A stretch of DNA of 64,000 nt from Excoecaria cochinchinensis (taxonomy: Eukaryota > Streptophyta > Magnoliopsida > Malpighiales > Euphorbiaceae): NCBI GenBank assembly GCA_947683425.1, contig CANTUQ010000055.1, positions 4,762,001 through 4,826,000 of the forward strand. The letters are read 5' to 3'. Positions 1 to 11,222 of this stretch are shown here, in pieces (position 1 is the stretch's first letter; every line of letters starts with the position of its first letter). The notes beneath the pieces were generated by a model. It was not told the origin of the DNA, ran no database searches, and saw nothing but the letters and a program-made list of their open reading frames with translations. Both the position numbers and the translations under genes were made by a program.

Positions 1-55
1 GAATTTTGGCTCATATAGACACTAGTGCTCTAGTTTCTCCAAAATTGAGAGCAAC
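1..55 (+). mobile_element. 3' end of Tat-lineage internal region with polypurine tract
   Basis: These bases end in a purine-rich stretch (ccaaaattgagagcaac, 39-55) just before a sequence resembling an LTR start. The minus-strand Tat element at 37342-37379 has the same arrangement (ccaaaattgggggcaac then TGTAGACACCGGGTCC). By that match this is the end of a + strand internal region and its plus-strand priming site. The rest of the element lies to the left of the window. Confidence 0.65.
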
Positions 56-781
56 TATAGGCACTGGGTCCTGAAACAGTCCAAATCAAAGTACCCCATG
101 AAGGTATCGATACCCTTCTTCGGGCAAAAGGACAAAGGCTGTAAGTTTTTGTCCTCTGAATTCACAATTATTAAGGATTTCTGGCGTCGGGAGGCTGTTG
201 TGCATCGAAAATCGGTTTTTGAGTTGAAAATCTGAATTTAGGGTTCATAGACGGGATACCTATCGGTTAAGGGATGACCCATTGCTCACTCCGAACGGTG
301 GCTGTCCCCCATGCAAGTGTTGCCTGTCGCTCGCGCCTGAGGGACGGTCGTCCCTTGAGTGAGCGATGCTCGTCGCTCACACTTGGGACGCCCGTCCCTC
401 GTGGGAGAGATGCCCATCGCTCGCGTGGGATAGCCCACCCCTCGCACGTGTGATGCCCGTCTTTTGGGTCTGTCTCTCGTATGAATGGCCATCGTTCAAA
501 ATGATCGAGGTTGCTGTTGCGACTGACGCCCGTCAGCCATCGATCTACAGGAATTTTGATTGGGTTTTGAATTGATTTTACGAGATTTCAAAGGATTTTT
601 CAAATATTCTATTTGATTTGATGGATTTGATCTGATTTCCAAAATATTTCCAAATATTAACTAAATATTTGATTTGATTTTTGGAGATCTTCCAAAAACT
701 GGCGGTTTTAATTTGATTTTATAAATCTTTTTCCAATTCAAATTTAAATTTTTAAAAAGATTTGAATCGTTTTTCTTAGTC

Positions 782-792
782 TATATATAAGG
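782..792 (+). promoter_or_regulatory. TATA box of Tat LTR
   Basis: TATATATAAGG lies about 725 bases into the LTR, upstream of a pyrimidine/A-rich leader. It is the best core-promoter candidate in this LTR. The transcription start would be about 30 bases downstream. Not tested. Confidence 0.45.
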
Positions 793-1820
793 GGCTAAGA
801 TTCATTTTCGGGGGTTAGGAATTTTCATCGAAAAAGGTTGGAAAATTTTTCGAAAATTTTAGGAAAATTCTTTGAAAATCTCAAAGGCTTTCTTCTAATT
901 TTTCATCAAAATTTATTAACATCCTTTCAAAAGTAAGGTGACTTCGAGGAAGCGAAATCAATTCATTTTTGCTCGATTTATCCTTTCCAACATTCACAAT
1001 TACTACAAAAAATTTCAAGAAAGAAAAATAAATTTTCTTTTCTTGATTTGATTTTGAATATTACAAATTTACGATAGAAAAATACTCGAAATTGCACATT
1101 GCCGATTGATCCTTGTAGAATTCAAGGAAAGAGATTACATAACATTCGCCTTCAGAATGTAATATTCAGAGGTTAAATATTCTAGATTGACCTCTAATTG
1201 ATTTTATTGTTTTGCATCAATCTACTTGTGATTAATTGCCTAAAAAATTGATTTTTAGTTGAATTTAACGTTTTTTTTTGGGATCAGGGGCGACCGACGG
1301 GTCAAAGCTCCACCGACGGCCGTCGTGGATGCTTGCTTTCGCTCGTATGTTGGCTCAGGGATGTAACATCCTAAAAAAGGGCCTAGTTGGTAATTGCATG
1401 TAAATTGGACAATTAAGGGTATTTTAGTAATTATGTATGTGTGAATTGGTTTTAAATTGTGGACTTAATTGAAGAGTAATTAAAGTTTAAGTGAAAAGAA
1501 TTTTTATTAGTGACTATAAGGTATTTGGTAAGGACTTATAAGAGATTTGCCTAGGATTAAAAGAGAAAGTCAAGGAATTTGACTAAGAGGTCCAATAGGA
1601 GCATGACATGTGGATTGGTAGGTGAGAGCATTAAAGAGTACTTGAAAGAAAGTGAGGGAAGGCAGAACTTGTTTTCTTCCCGTGGAAGCTGGTTCCTCTT
1701 CCTGTTCTTGCTATTCCTCCCTCTTTCTCTTCTTCTTTTCCTTTTCTGCTCTCTAGTTTTCTTTGCATGTGTTGATCATTGAGCTTGAGCTGGATTTTTG
1801 AGATCAAGAACAGTTCCAAG

Positions 1821-1828
1821 AGGTAAGT
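1821..1828 (+). promoter_or_regulatory. Conserved splice-donor consensus AG|GTAAGT in LTR S1
   Basis: CAAGAGGTAAGTGG follows a pyrimidine-rich stretch 460 bp into the LTR. Equivalent donors sit at similar positions in the other LTRs: GT at 16988 and 55365 (+), and near 8861, 14157, 20153, 24100, 29137, 39644, 43705, 47768 and 58360 on the minus strand. Use in splicing is inferred. Confidence 0.5.
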
Positions 1829-2475
1829 GGCTGGGTTTATTATTAGTTGCTTTTTCTTCTTCTTCCATTCTGTTTTGATTTGGGTTATGGTATTGATTGC
1901 ATGGGTTAATTGAGTATTTGTTTTGGGTTGGATTTATGCAAGAATCTGAAGAGAGAAGGAAGAGTAAAGGCAAAGAAAAGATTGGGTCTTGAAGATAGTA
2001 GTTGAGCTGCAACCAAGTTTAGGAGTTTGTTTTTGGTTGTGTTTAGTTTGGGAGTGTTTTTGCCCTTTCTCATTTTGGATCAATTGTTGAGTTTTGATGG
2101 TGTTCATATCGTATGTTTTGATACATGTAAATGCATGGGTTTAGTAGATTAGTGTATATGCTTTGATATGTTGGGGTTATAATAGTTTACATGTCAATTT
2201 TTAGAAGTGAATGATCATGAATAAGAGCATGAGTTTCTGGGTTTTGATGAATTATTGAAATTTCCAGTCATGACATTTGATTGTGTATATTATTGTCAAA
2301 TTTGAGTTGTTATTGTTATAAGCATATTTTGAATGTTTTAAAAGTATGTTTTTACATGATTTTTTATGAAAATGGCTTTGGGTTTTTTATGAAAATGGCT
2401 TTGGGTAAGTTTGGAATTTATTTTGAAAGCTCTGAGCTTTCTACATTTCAGCTGAGAATTGGAAAAAACAATACT

Positions 2476-2870
2476 ATCGTGAGCGCGATGCTTGTCGTGA
2501 TCGTGACAGAATCGGGTAGTTCAGCTTCTCGCGTTGGTGTGTAGGAAGGATATGTTCCGAGTCGTGAAGGGCAGCATGACTTGGCGAGATTGTCTAGCAT
2601 CTTCACGAGTCATGAAGCCTTTAACGAGTCGTGAAGATGGCCAGCACGACTTGTCAAGATTGGAGGGACTATGATACGATTCTGGCAATGTGACACGACT
2701 CGTGTCATCTTCCTTCTATGGGGCTTTGACACAAGTCCTGCACAAGGACATGACTCGTGCTAGCTCTCTCCTGCTAGGCAGCTTCATCACGAGTCATGAT
2801 AGTATGCACGACTCATGACAGTCCTCTCTTTCTTGGGCGTTTTGGCTACTGTCGTGAGTGCGACAGTGAC
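2476..2870 (+). repeat. CpG-rich palindrome block in LTR S1
   Basis: A run of imperfect palindromes. A TGTCGTGATCGTGACA-type motif near 2495 opens it, many CACGAGTCGTGA-type motifs follow (2550-2820), and a GTCGTGAGTGCGACAG motif near 2850 closes it. Many CG positions have become TG or CA, as expected for deaminated methylated cytosines. The same bracketed layout occurs in S2 (17603-18040) and S4 (34650-35025). Confidence 0.75.
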
Positions 2871-3213
2871 CCTTCTGCCTGCCTGTTTTTCGAAAATGGT
2901 TTTCACGTTTTTCTTCACATGGGTTCTTACTTCTACATGGTACATGATTTTATTTAGGCTTTTATTATATTTTGGTCTTTTTAATTATATGTTATAATTT
3001 ATGTGTCTTCATAATTGATCAGTGTATATGTATACATGAATTATGTGATTATACTTGAATTATACTTTATCATATAGCAATAATACTAGAGCAAAGATGA
3101 GTTGTTACTTTTGAGCCTGATCAGTCATTTTAGTGGATAGTAAGCATGCTTTTTAAGGGTTAAGGAGTGAGTGCAACTGCTACATGTTGGCCCCATTTGG
3201 GTCTTTATAAGTC

Positions 3214-3336
3214 GACCCCGCTTGGGTCTATATGAATTGAGACTTTGGTCTCCCCTTTCTACCTTCGGGTATACATGATTACATGATTCGAGACTCATAT
3301 CTCTATATGCTTCCGATACTGTGTCCTATTAGTATC
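3214..3336 (+). other. Hairpin comb in LTR S1
   Basis: Five short stem-loops follow each other: GACCC...GGGTC (3214-3228), GAGACTTTGGTCTC (3239-3252), TACCTTCGGGTA with a UUCG loop (3260-3271), GAGACTCATATCTC (3290-3303) and GATACT...AGTATC (3315-3336). S5 has the same order with different bases (56768-56909), which suggests RNA structure. Confidence 0.55.
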
Positions 3337-3766
3337 AGTAGAACCCGTATCCACTAGTTTAGTGAGTATCAGGCTATTTTTTATGTTTTCCAATGATGTG
3401 GTAATTGGATATACGCTACATGTTTATATATTTGATATGACTAATTATGAGGCAATACTTGTAGTTGGACGTTGATGGCTAGTTACTTTATATTCATGAG
3501 TATGCATACGCTGAATAGATAATGTTTATACTTATATGCATATGTAGATGACATGTTGTAAATGATTCTAGTATATTGATGTTTGTGTACTTGATGTTCG
3601 TGAGTATGTACTTATGATTGTATGTATTATTATATGATTATACACATGTTGTAAATGTACAACTATATGATGTTAATTATTGGCATAACTGCATAACTAA
3701 TTTTATAGTAGAGGTTGTTATATTATATTGTTTGTATATGTTTCTCTTGGTATTTGTTCCTCCCCA

Positions 3767-3803
3767 CTAAGCATTATCGCTTAGCACGGGTTGTTTTCCC
3801 GTG
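3767..3803 (+). other. Conserved double hairpin of chromovirus LTRs
   Basis: CTAAGCATTATCGCTTAG (3767-3784) is followed directly by CACGGG...CCCGTG with a 7-nt loop (3785-3803), then GTAGGTGGCAGG. The pair occurs in nearly every chromovirus LTR of the window on either strand, although the surrounding sequence differs greatly. Its role is unknown. Confidence 0.8.
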
Positions 3804-4934
3804 TAGGTGGCAGGTTTTGTTTGGAGTCAGGGATCTGCAGGTCGGCCGCTAGAAGTCTATAGATGGAGTTCCTTTTTGTTGGGTGCTTATATTTTTGTAT
3901 TGACATAAGTTTTGTTCATGGATTTTAGTTTTGGCAATGTACTTTTTGTAAAGGAATGATTTTGTATATGTATATGTTAAAGGTTTACATTTTTGTATAT
4001 GGCTATGTAAAAAGGTTTACAAATCTCTTTTGGTATATTGTACCAGTTTCTAATATTATTAGATGTTTTAATCTCTTTTTGACTGTAAACGTTTTTCGCT
4101 ATCGTGATATGCATGTTTATTTGTGTCTACTTGCGTAGCGCTCCGGTTTCCTTCCAACAGGGGTAGCGGGGTGTTACAAGTGATGCCCTCCGCTCACACG
4201 ATTTGGGTCATCCCTGGGTTCTTTCTTCCATTTCTTTGGTTATTTCACTTTTTTTTCTTTACTCTTATTGTTTTCCTCCTTTCAAAGTAAAATTTTTATA
4301 ATTCAGAATATTCAACTTTTTTATCCTATTCCACTACCATTTTATTGTTTTACTAACATGTTGCTTACTTTTGTGAGTTTAATTGTTTCTTTTGAATATG
4401 GGGTATCGAGAAAGGAGATCCCATTAAGGCAGTTCAGGGACATCAATCGGGTTTAGTTTCCTCATCTTATTTCCTTTTACTTTAAGTTTCAATTCTTATT
4501 TGTTATATATTATTTTGTGCCCGCTGGTGTGGAAATGTCAAAAGATTTATACAAATAAGAGGAATTTTTCTTAAATAAAATAAGAGCAATGTTGTGATTT
4601 TCATCCAAGCAAAACAAACATCGTAACAATGTTTTTTTAAATATGCATGCGGGAACCAATGTTCTGACCTTTAATGAATACCCAGTTTTATGCATGATTC
4701 GCATTTATTTAATATTGGGGGTTGTATTCCGCCCCTAATTTTGTTGTAATTTATAGCATTTTCATTTAACTTATTTCAATCTTGCTTTTATTTATCGCTT
4801 TTAATATGTGATCAATATGCGCTCTAATTATTGCATTTAATCGAATGAGAAAATGGAAAGAAAATTTTAACTCTAAAAACTCAATTATAATTTAGTCAAT
4901 GTATGAATAAATGGGAAGTCCCGAACCATCTCTA

Positions 4935-5310
4935 GTCTTAGGTTCAATGAGGTTAGATGAACCTTTCAAATATTCTATTTGAAAGAGAATTCCAAAATAT
5001 GTCTAGTTGCTAAAACTAGTTGCATTGTCTTAGGCTCCATGAGGTTTGATGAACCATCTTGATTATTATTGGGATGAGAATTCCAAAATATCTCTAGCTT
5101 GCCCAAAATAGACTTATATGCATCGTCTTAGGCTTCACGAGATTAGATGAGTCTTTCCAATGTTTTGTTGGAAGGTGGATTCCAAAATATCTTTGATTGC
5201 CAAAAATAGACACACATGCGTTGTCTTAGGCTCAGTGAGGCTAGATGACCTTTTCTAATGTTTTATTGGGTGGCGACTCCAAAATACCTCCTTGTTGCCC
5301 AAAATAGACG
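4935..5310 (+). repeat. Four tandem ~90-100 bp repeats near the end of the Tat LTR
   Basis: Diverged units start at about 4935, 5037, 5125 and 5223. Each opens with GTCTTAGG, followed by a 'gaggttagatga' phrase and then 'ttccaaaatat' and 'cccaaaatagac' phrases. The inverted Tat LTR has comparable units at 35190-35460, so the array is a feature of the family. Confidence 0.7.
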
Positions 5311-5399
5311 GCCTTGTAATCTCTATAAGCCTTATGAAGCTCTCTTGAATACCCTAAGAGCGGCTCATTCGGGGCCCTCGGGGCTCGGCACGCGTCACA

Positions 5400-5629
5400 C
5401 TTTATACTGCCGAAATTTTGACCAAATGAATAGTAACATTAGACAGTTATAGGCCTGTCGGTAACTTAAATCTTAAGGATTGAAATGGTTAAGCGAATGT
5501 AATGTTTAATGTGGAAAAAAAAAATTTACCCTCAATTTTGCAATGAGAGTTAAGTTGACTTTGAAACAATCATGGTAATTGCATAGTAGCATTAAGCCAA
5601 CAGTGTACGTATAGTGTAAGGGTGTTACA
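5400..5629. other. Unassigned spacer ending in GGGTGTTACA
   Basis: AT-rich sequence between the Tat LTR end and the gag fragment. It ends in gtaagggtgttaca (5616-5629), like a chromovirus LTR 3' end. It may be the stub of a further LTR. The gag piece begins immediately, with no PBS or leader, so a deletion or recombination junction is likely here. No gene is seen. Confidence 0.4.
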
Positions 5630-5943
5630 GAAAGTGCAGAGGGTACTTGATGAGATTAGATGCCCTCCCGAGCTGAAAATGGAGTGTGTAGTATCGCTTC
5701 TGCAAGGATATGCCTATGACTTGTGGAAGTTGGTCTTAAGGCATCCATTGCTTTCGAATCCGATTAGTTGGGAGTTCTTTGTACAAGAATTCTATAATAA
5801 GTATATTACCAAGGTGTATCGGGAAGCAAATTGGAAATAATTTCTAAACTTGCGATAGAGTGCCTTATTTGTGGCAGAGTATGAGAAAGAGTTCTTTACG
5901 CTCAGTAAGTATGCACCGCAAGGCATGCTTACAGAACAGTTTC
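5630..5943 (+). pseudogene. gag: Chromovirus gag fragment, first half
   Basis: The reading frame matches the central capsid region of the gag genes elsewhere in the window. It shows a W-x(n)-LLQG-like stretch (VSLLQGYAYDLWKL), then a SWEFFVQEF block and KYITKVYREA. There is a stop after residue 72 of the open stretch (5838-5840, at W-K-stop) and another near 5855. The frame continues as 'EYEKEF..LSKYAPQGMLTEQF' up to 5943, where the element at 5944 breaks it. The downstream half lies at 14804-14943. The N-terminus and the zinc knuckle are missing. It would have formed the capsid of a retrotransposon particle and is dead now. Its downstream half is closest to the gag at 62385-63456. Confidence 0.85.
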
Positions 5944-8900
5944 TGTAACACCCCTTACCCGTACGTAGTAAACCATACCGTGATCTGGTGGTTCACAATG
6001 ACGGTCAAGGCATTACCGATAAAAACATGTAAAACTTATAAACTTCTGAGTTATAAAATTTCTTTCATTTTTAAAAACACATTATAATTAACTATAAATT
6101 CAACACAATCACACAATAAAGTACACTTCTTCAGAATTTACTATAGATAGATCATTTACATAACCAATATCGCTTTTACAAAACTTATAATTTAAATTTA
6201 CAAATCTTGCATACATTCTTAAGACTATACAAATCCTACCCTAAAATTTCTTCATAATCTTGCATTGGCCTGGACTGCTGTGGGAAGACTCTCGAAAGAT
6301 CCGATCAATAGTACCTACACGGATTAAAAGAAAATCTGTGCTAAGCATAAAGATTAGTGGGAAAGACATAGATATGGGTGACCACTAAGAATGGCCGTCA
6401 AATGAGTTCAAAGAAAAAAATAATATACAAAATATAATCATATCGATTATAACATATTAGATACTTTCAAGGAGGTCATCAACATAACTACTTACTTCGC
6501 AAATCAACGTTAACAAATCACTTATACATTAACATACTTTTTCACATCTTATACATGTCACTTTGTTCAATTATTCACATTCATTTTGGTTTCCAAAATT
6601 CATTTCACACATCTTGCTTAACAGATGCCTTATTATGTAATTTATCAAATCAATAAGGCATTTAAATTGCAATAACAAAATACATACTTTCATTCAAGTC
6701 TTCACATATATTCATCAATTCATAACTTATTGTTCGATTCACATACTCTTCTTTATTTAATGCCTGCTAAGTCAAGGCGGTGGATAATGAGTAACACATA
6801 GATACCCAAAGGTACCAACAATGCTTTCTTAATGCGTAGATACCCTGAAGGTATCAAAATCATTCTTTATTTTTTGTTTCAAAAACATTTTCACATGGGA
6901 TATTAAACACGATCCAAGACAGAAGGATCGCGAGGATCTGATTGGGGACCTGATCCGGGTCCAAATCCCATGGCTGTAGCAAACTGAACTCTATAGGCAT
7001 ACCTATCTATCCACAACTCCGCTGATGCAGGCTAAACACATACTTGTTTCCTTTAATCATGTACATGTTACATTTTAAAACTTTTCAGAAGCACATACTC
7101 TTACTGTGGTCATATAATAATCATGCGCATAATTCATTTATAAACTAAAGCAATGGCTCATATAAAATATAACAAACCATAACCTTTACTTACAATCGTA
7201 TCTTAGTTATAATACATGCTTCAAAAAATTCATTTCAACTATAACTTACATGGTATCGCATATCCTTGTTTAGACAACATGTCATATGTAAATCATAAGT
7301 GAAAACCCATGTCAAATAGCTCGATCAATATACATTCATAGCATAGAAAAGAGTCACGCTCAAGACTAAGAAAGCTAGATGGTCTCTGTCATGCTCGCGA
7401 CAGAGCCACACATCACACTCTGCTAACCCAACCAAGTCTCAATGGACCTATAACCTTGATCACACTCATATCAATTCTCAATTAAATACAGTTTCACATA
7501 TAAACATGTTTATTCTTATAATGTCCATAATAATTTCACACACATTACTTCCACAATTGATCACTAAGCATAGATACTAATTATATACATTTTAATTCAT
7601 CCGTAACTTTTACTAATCACATAATTAATTTCAGAGTTGCAGCCAAAACAACATCTTTTCTATACAACTAAGACTTCTGTTATTTGGTTTGAACTTAAAC
7701 TGGCATTCCAAGCTTCTTATATATCCCAAGAAATTGGAAATCAGAGCCTCATAGTTCTAAAAGTTCAATATACAAAATTGTAGTATTTCAACTTAGCAAT
7801 CTATTAAAATTCTCAACATAGCAATTCCGGCTATATCCATAGTTGTTCGACTAACTATGTCTTTAAATACTTGAGTAATATTTTATAATTGTAACCTTAA
7901 TCACCCATATTCTTAGGTTGTAACTCTTCAATTATTCTTTATAAAACTACAAACAGATGATGGATAAGTCTTAGAAAGTTTCAGTAAATTCGGGTGTATT
8001 TCAGAATGAGAAACACAACAAAATACACATCCTAAAGAAGGGTAAAGAGGGGCAAGGGTTCATATCAACCATGAGGCTCAAAAGAAGAAGAAAAACACTT
8101 GTTAAGCAGGTTCTATTGCGCTCACGACCATGGTCGTGCTCGCGACAAAAGCCTCCTTCAGGTTCCCACGAAAACAGCTCACAAGACTGCTTTCCACTTC
8201 AAATTCAACCCCCTAAACCAACCTCTAAACCTCCTTTTTAGGCCAAATATCCTTCTTAACAAATTAGACTTAGCATGTTAGCTTTCATATAAAATAAATT
8301 TCAGATCATGTGGACACCTATATCAACAGATATGATCAAAACAACCTATACTGCTCTCTTGAACCAGGCCAGAGAAGATACCTCTTCTTGTAGACAACTT
8401 TTGGGACAGTTAGGACTAAAATTAGCTCAAGCCTATTTCTAATAAATTTGTAGGAGTATGTCTTAGCTTTCAAACAGAACTGGTCTCATGCCATTTAGAG
8501 TGGTCAGGTGTGTTCTAACATAATTTTTCACCCGAAATCCTAATCACATGCACAATTTAACACTTTAAACCAACGCTCACTACCATCATCATATATCATC
8601 ATCAACACATTCAAGTAAATTTTGTAACACAAGAATATACTCAAACTCATAAATAAATAAAGACTTTCCAAACCTCTTTTCCTTTGCTTCCTGATAGCTC
8701 AAATGACTGCACAACCCCTTTACTTTCTTACTCCTTCTTTAGCTTCTCTTGTTTCCTCCAAACAAAACAACCAAAATTCAGAGTTCCAATTAAAATTACA
8801 CATATCTCTACTCACGTTTAAGGAGAAGAGGAGAGGAAGAGGGAAAATAATCAACCACTTACCTTTCCCAACCAAATCTTCTATCCAATTACTTGAAACT

Positions 8901-9508
8901 TGGAAAATCCATCTTGGACTTGAATTAACGGAATTGGTGTCTTTAAGGAGGAGAAGAGGTTCCCCCTGTCTTTTCCCCCTCACTTACCCTGCCAAGAATG
9001 GCCTAAAAGCAGTGAAAAGGGTTTAATTAAGGCCATTAATGCAATCCTATCCCAATTGCCACATGTCATAATTTTATTGGTTCAATAAAGATTTTTATGC
9101 CAAACTTATCTTTTAATCCCTTATCTTACTTCCTTTCCCTCCGTTGGCATTCAACTTTTCTATGTCATATATTAGCCCACATAATTAACTAATTCATTCA
9201 ATTTAATACATAATTATAAAATAACAAAAAATACCCTTACCCTTTACAAATTAAACCGGTCACATCCTTTATTATAATTAATCACTTCCATCATCCAATT
9301 ACACATTTTTAATCACCAAAAAGAATTCTTTTCATGTCGTTTAAGGCACGATGATATAATTGTCCAATTTACCGAAACTTGCCGAAACTTTCTAATTAAT
9401 AACGATTGTGTCCTTTTTAACACTTTCGTCCTTATCTCAAACACATTCGGTTTCTATTGCACCCTAAACTTGTCTTAATCCGACTAGGGTGTATTTCAGG
9501 GTGTTACA
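5944..9508 (-). repeat. 3' LTR of E3
   Basis: TGTAACACCCC to GGGTGTTACA. In the sense direction it carries a donor consensus GGTAAGTGG (GT complement 8861-8862), CpG palindromes near 8117-8155 and 7380-7410, a GATACC...GGTATC hairpin (6839-6855) and the CACGGATT...AATCTGTG hairpin (6318-6340). The neighbouring CTAAG...TTAG hairpin (6341-6357) is decayed. Confidence 0.88.
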
Positions 9509-11222
9509 AATCTCTCCTCCTTAAAATAATTTCATCCTCAAAGTTCACTTATATCCGATTTTCTTAATACCAAACTCATTATCACTAATATTCATACACG
9601 CTTACGTTATACTATCATATAACACTTACACTTTGTTTCTCACATAACCCATCTTATTACTTCCTGTCATATAGCATAATTTATAAAGCTTTTCAATGTT
9701 TACTTAAACTTCTGATTTTTTTTTCCTAATTGTTATTATCTAGAAACAATAGTAACCTGTTTAGGAAATCATCGACGTTGCTATCCAAATAGCAAGTCGT
9801 CTCACTAATATCAGTATCAACTGTCATTGTCACAATTTGCCACCTTGCATAGTCATAATACAGTCCAAATCATTCTTACTAGTATCATTACATATATCAG
9901 AAAATCCTTCTTTCAAAATAAGCATCTCCAAAATTTTGAGTTACAAATCGTTTGCATTCTATCACTATCATGTCCCAAATGTCATTCTCAATCCACACTA
10001 TCAAATCATATATGTATATATATATAACTCTTTTCATCGAATTATTCCTTATCCTATTTTAATACAATCGTGACATACACATGTTCCAAATATTCAATTT
10101 ATCATATATCTTTACACATACCTTTATCCTATTATTATCATGTCAATCTTTTCACTTAACTCCTTCCTCATAAAATATCTTGTCTTTTAAATACAGAATC
10201 GTTCACACATTCACTAAACTCTTCTCTTGATCAAAATAACTATAACATTTCCCTCCTAGATTACCAGTATCACTAGCCACAATTTGTCTATCACTTCTGA
10301 AACATCACATATATCTTACAGTACTTATTATTTAATCATCTTGTACAAAAGTTCACAGTTTTATTCACTCTTATAAGCAAGTTCAAATCTATAGCCAATA
10401 AATCAATCTAACCAGATACAATTCCATTCCTTTCCAAAATATTTAGAAATCGTATCCCATTTTATACCTTAATTCATTAACAAAGAAGGGTCAAACCCAC
10501 CAATTCTATACACACAAATTTCTTACTCATACTTATACACATTCAGTGATCCTTCACTTTTTTTCTTATCAATTTCTAGTTTGAATTACTAATTCCTTAT
10601 ACACTCACTCAACTTGGTTACACTCAATGTACATTCAGTCAGCTTCCTGTCACTTGAGGCAAATGCACATGTCTTATGTTCATTAAGAAGGAACAACAGA
10701 GGTAAATGTAATGGATGCTGAATGATTTATGTATGGAGAATGATGCAATGTATTAATATAGTTCAAATAATGGTAATGCAAGTTGCCCAACCCCCATTAT
10801 GTATCACATTCAAAAAATTGCTCTCATCAGTAAGGTAGCTGACAGGTTTACAGAGTGTCACAATCCTCGAAATACTTTCAATTATCAAAAATCCAGCACT
10901 GTCTAATCCTTTATTCCATATTTCCCCTGAGGGAAAACTTATACATAACTTATATTGTACTACACACAATCTCTAACTAGAATCTCTACAACTACATCCA
11001 ATACCTTAATAGCAGGAAACAGATTCACAATAGACTAATCACAACTTATCACATATCACACTTAACTATCTCATTGCTGATATCATCAACATTTATTCCT
11101 TCCTACCGCACTACTTATATAAAACTAGGACCTCCGCATTAGCCAATGGAAAAACTATACAAACTAAACTCTAAACTCTAGTCATCCAAAACTTACTAAA
11201 CCTATACTCTGATACCACAAAA
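9509..11222 (-). mobile_element. Internal region of E3, no coding sequence seen
   Basis: AT-rich, 1.7 kb. The purine tract and the pre-tract motif 'gaggatgaaat' read on the minus strand just inside 9509-9545, as in the gag-bearing families. The PBS complement ctctgatacca is at 11207-11217. Small ORFs (9827-10073, 10763-10969) show no gag, protease or RT motif. Confidence 0.7.
11207..11217 (-). other. Primer-binding site of E3
   Basis: The complement reads TGGTATCAGAG, matching the 3' end of plant initiator tRNA-Met. It lies 5 bases inside the 5' LTR boundary. Confidence 0.8.

Larger units (their letters stand above)
1362..4178 (+). mobile_element. Solo LTR S1, Tekay-like chromovirus family
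   Basis: The LTR runs from TGTAACATCC to GGGGTGTTACA, 2,817 bp, with flanking AGGGA (1357-1361) and AGTGA (4179-4183), a TSD with one mismatch. It contains no PBS, gag or purine tract, so it is a solo LTR left by LTR-LTR recombination. Sense-direction landmarks are a splice-donor consensus (GT at 1823), CpG palindromes (2476-2870), a hairpin comb (3214-3336), a double hairpin (3767-3803) and the tail CCTTCCAACAGGGG. The same landmarks recur in the other chromovirus LTRs of the window. It interrupts Tat LTR copy A. Confidence 0.88.
56..5399 (+). mobile_element. 3' LTR of a Tat-lineage Ty3/gypsy element (copy A), split by a solo LTR
   Basis: The LTR starts near 56 (tataggcactgggtcc, decayed from TGTAGACACCGGGTCC) and ends near 5399 in a GC-rich tail. 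The chromovirus solo LTR at 1362-4178 splits it, so its own length is about 2.5 kb. It matches the inverted LTR at 35101-37341. Shared traits are the start, GC-rich stretches, a phrase about gaps in 'ttgggtggcgactccaaaatacc', and 90-100 bp tandem repeats near the end. The lineage comes from the integrase piece linked to the minus-strand copy, not from any gene here. The exact 3' edge is uncertain by some tens of bases. Confidence 0.65.

Noticed and set aside
3767..3803. Bacterial-type intrinsic terminators
   Set aside because: The hairpins are not followed by a U run and the DNA is plant retrotransposon sequence.
8703..9026. 107-codon ORF, also present at 13999-14322, as a conserved small gene
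   Set aside because: It lies antisense in the two LTRs of one element. The copies are similar because LTRs are duplicates, and it covers the leader and donor region of the sense strand.
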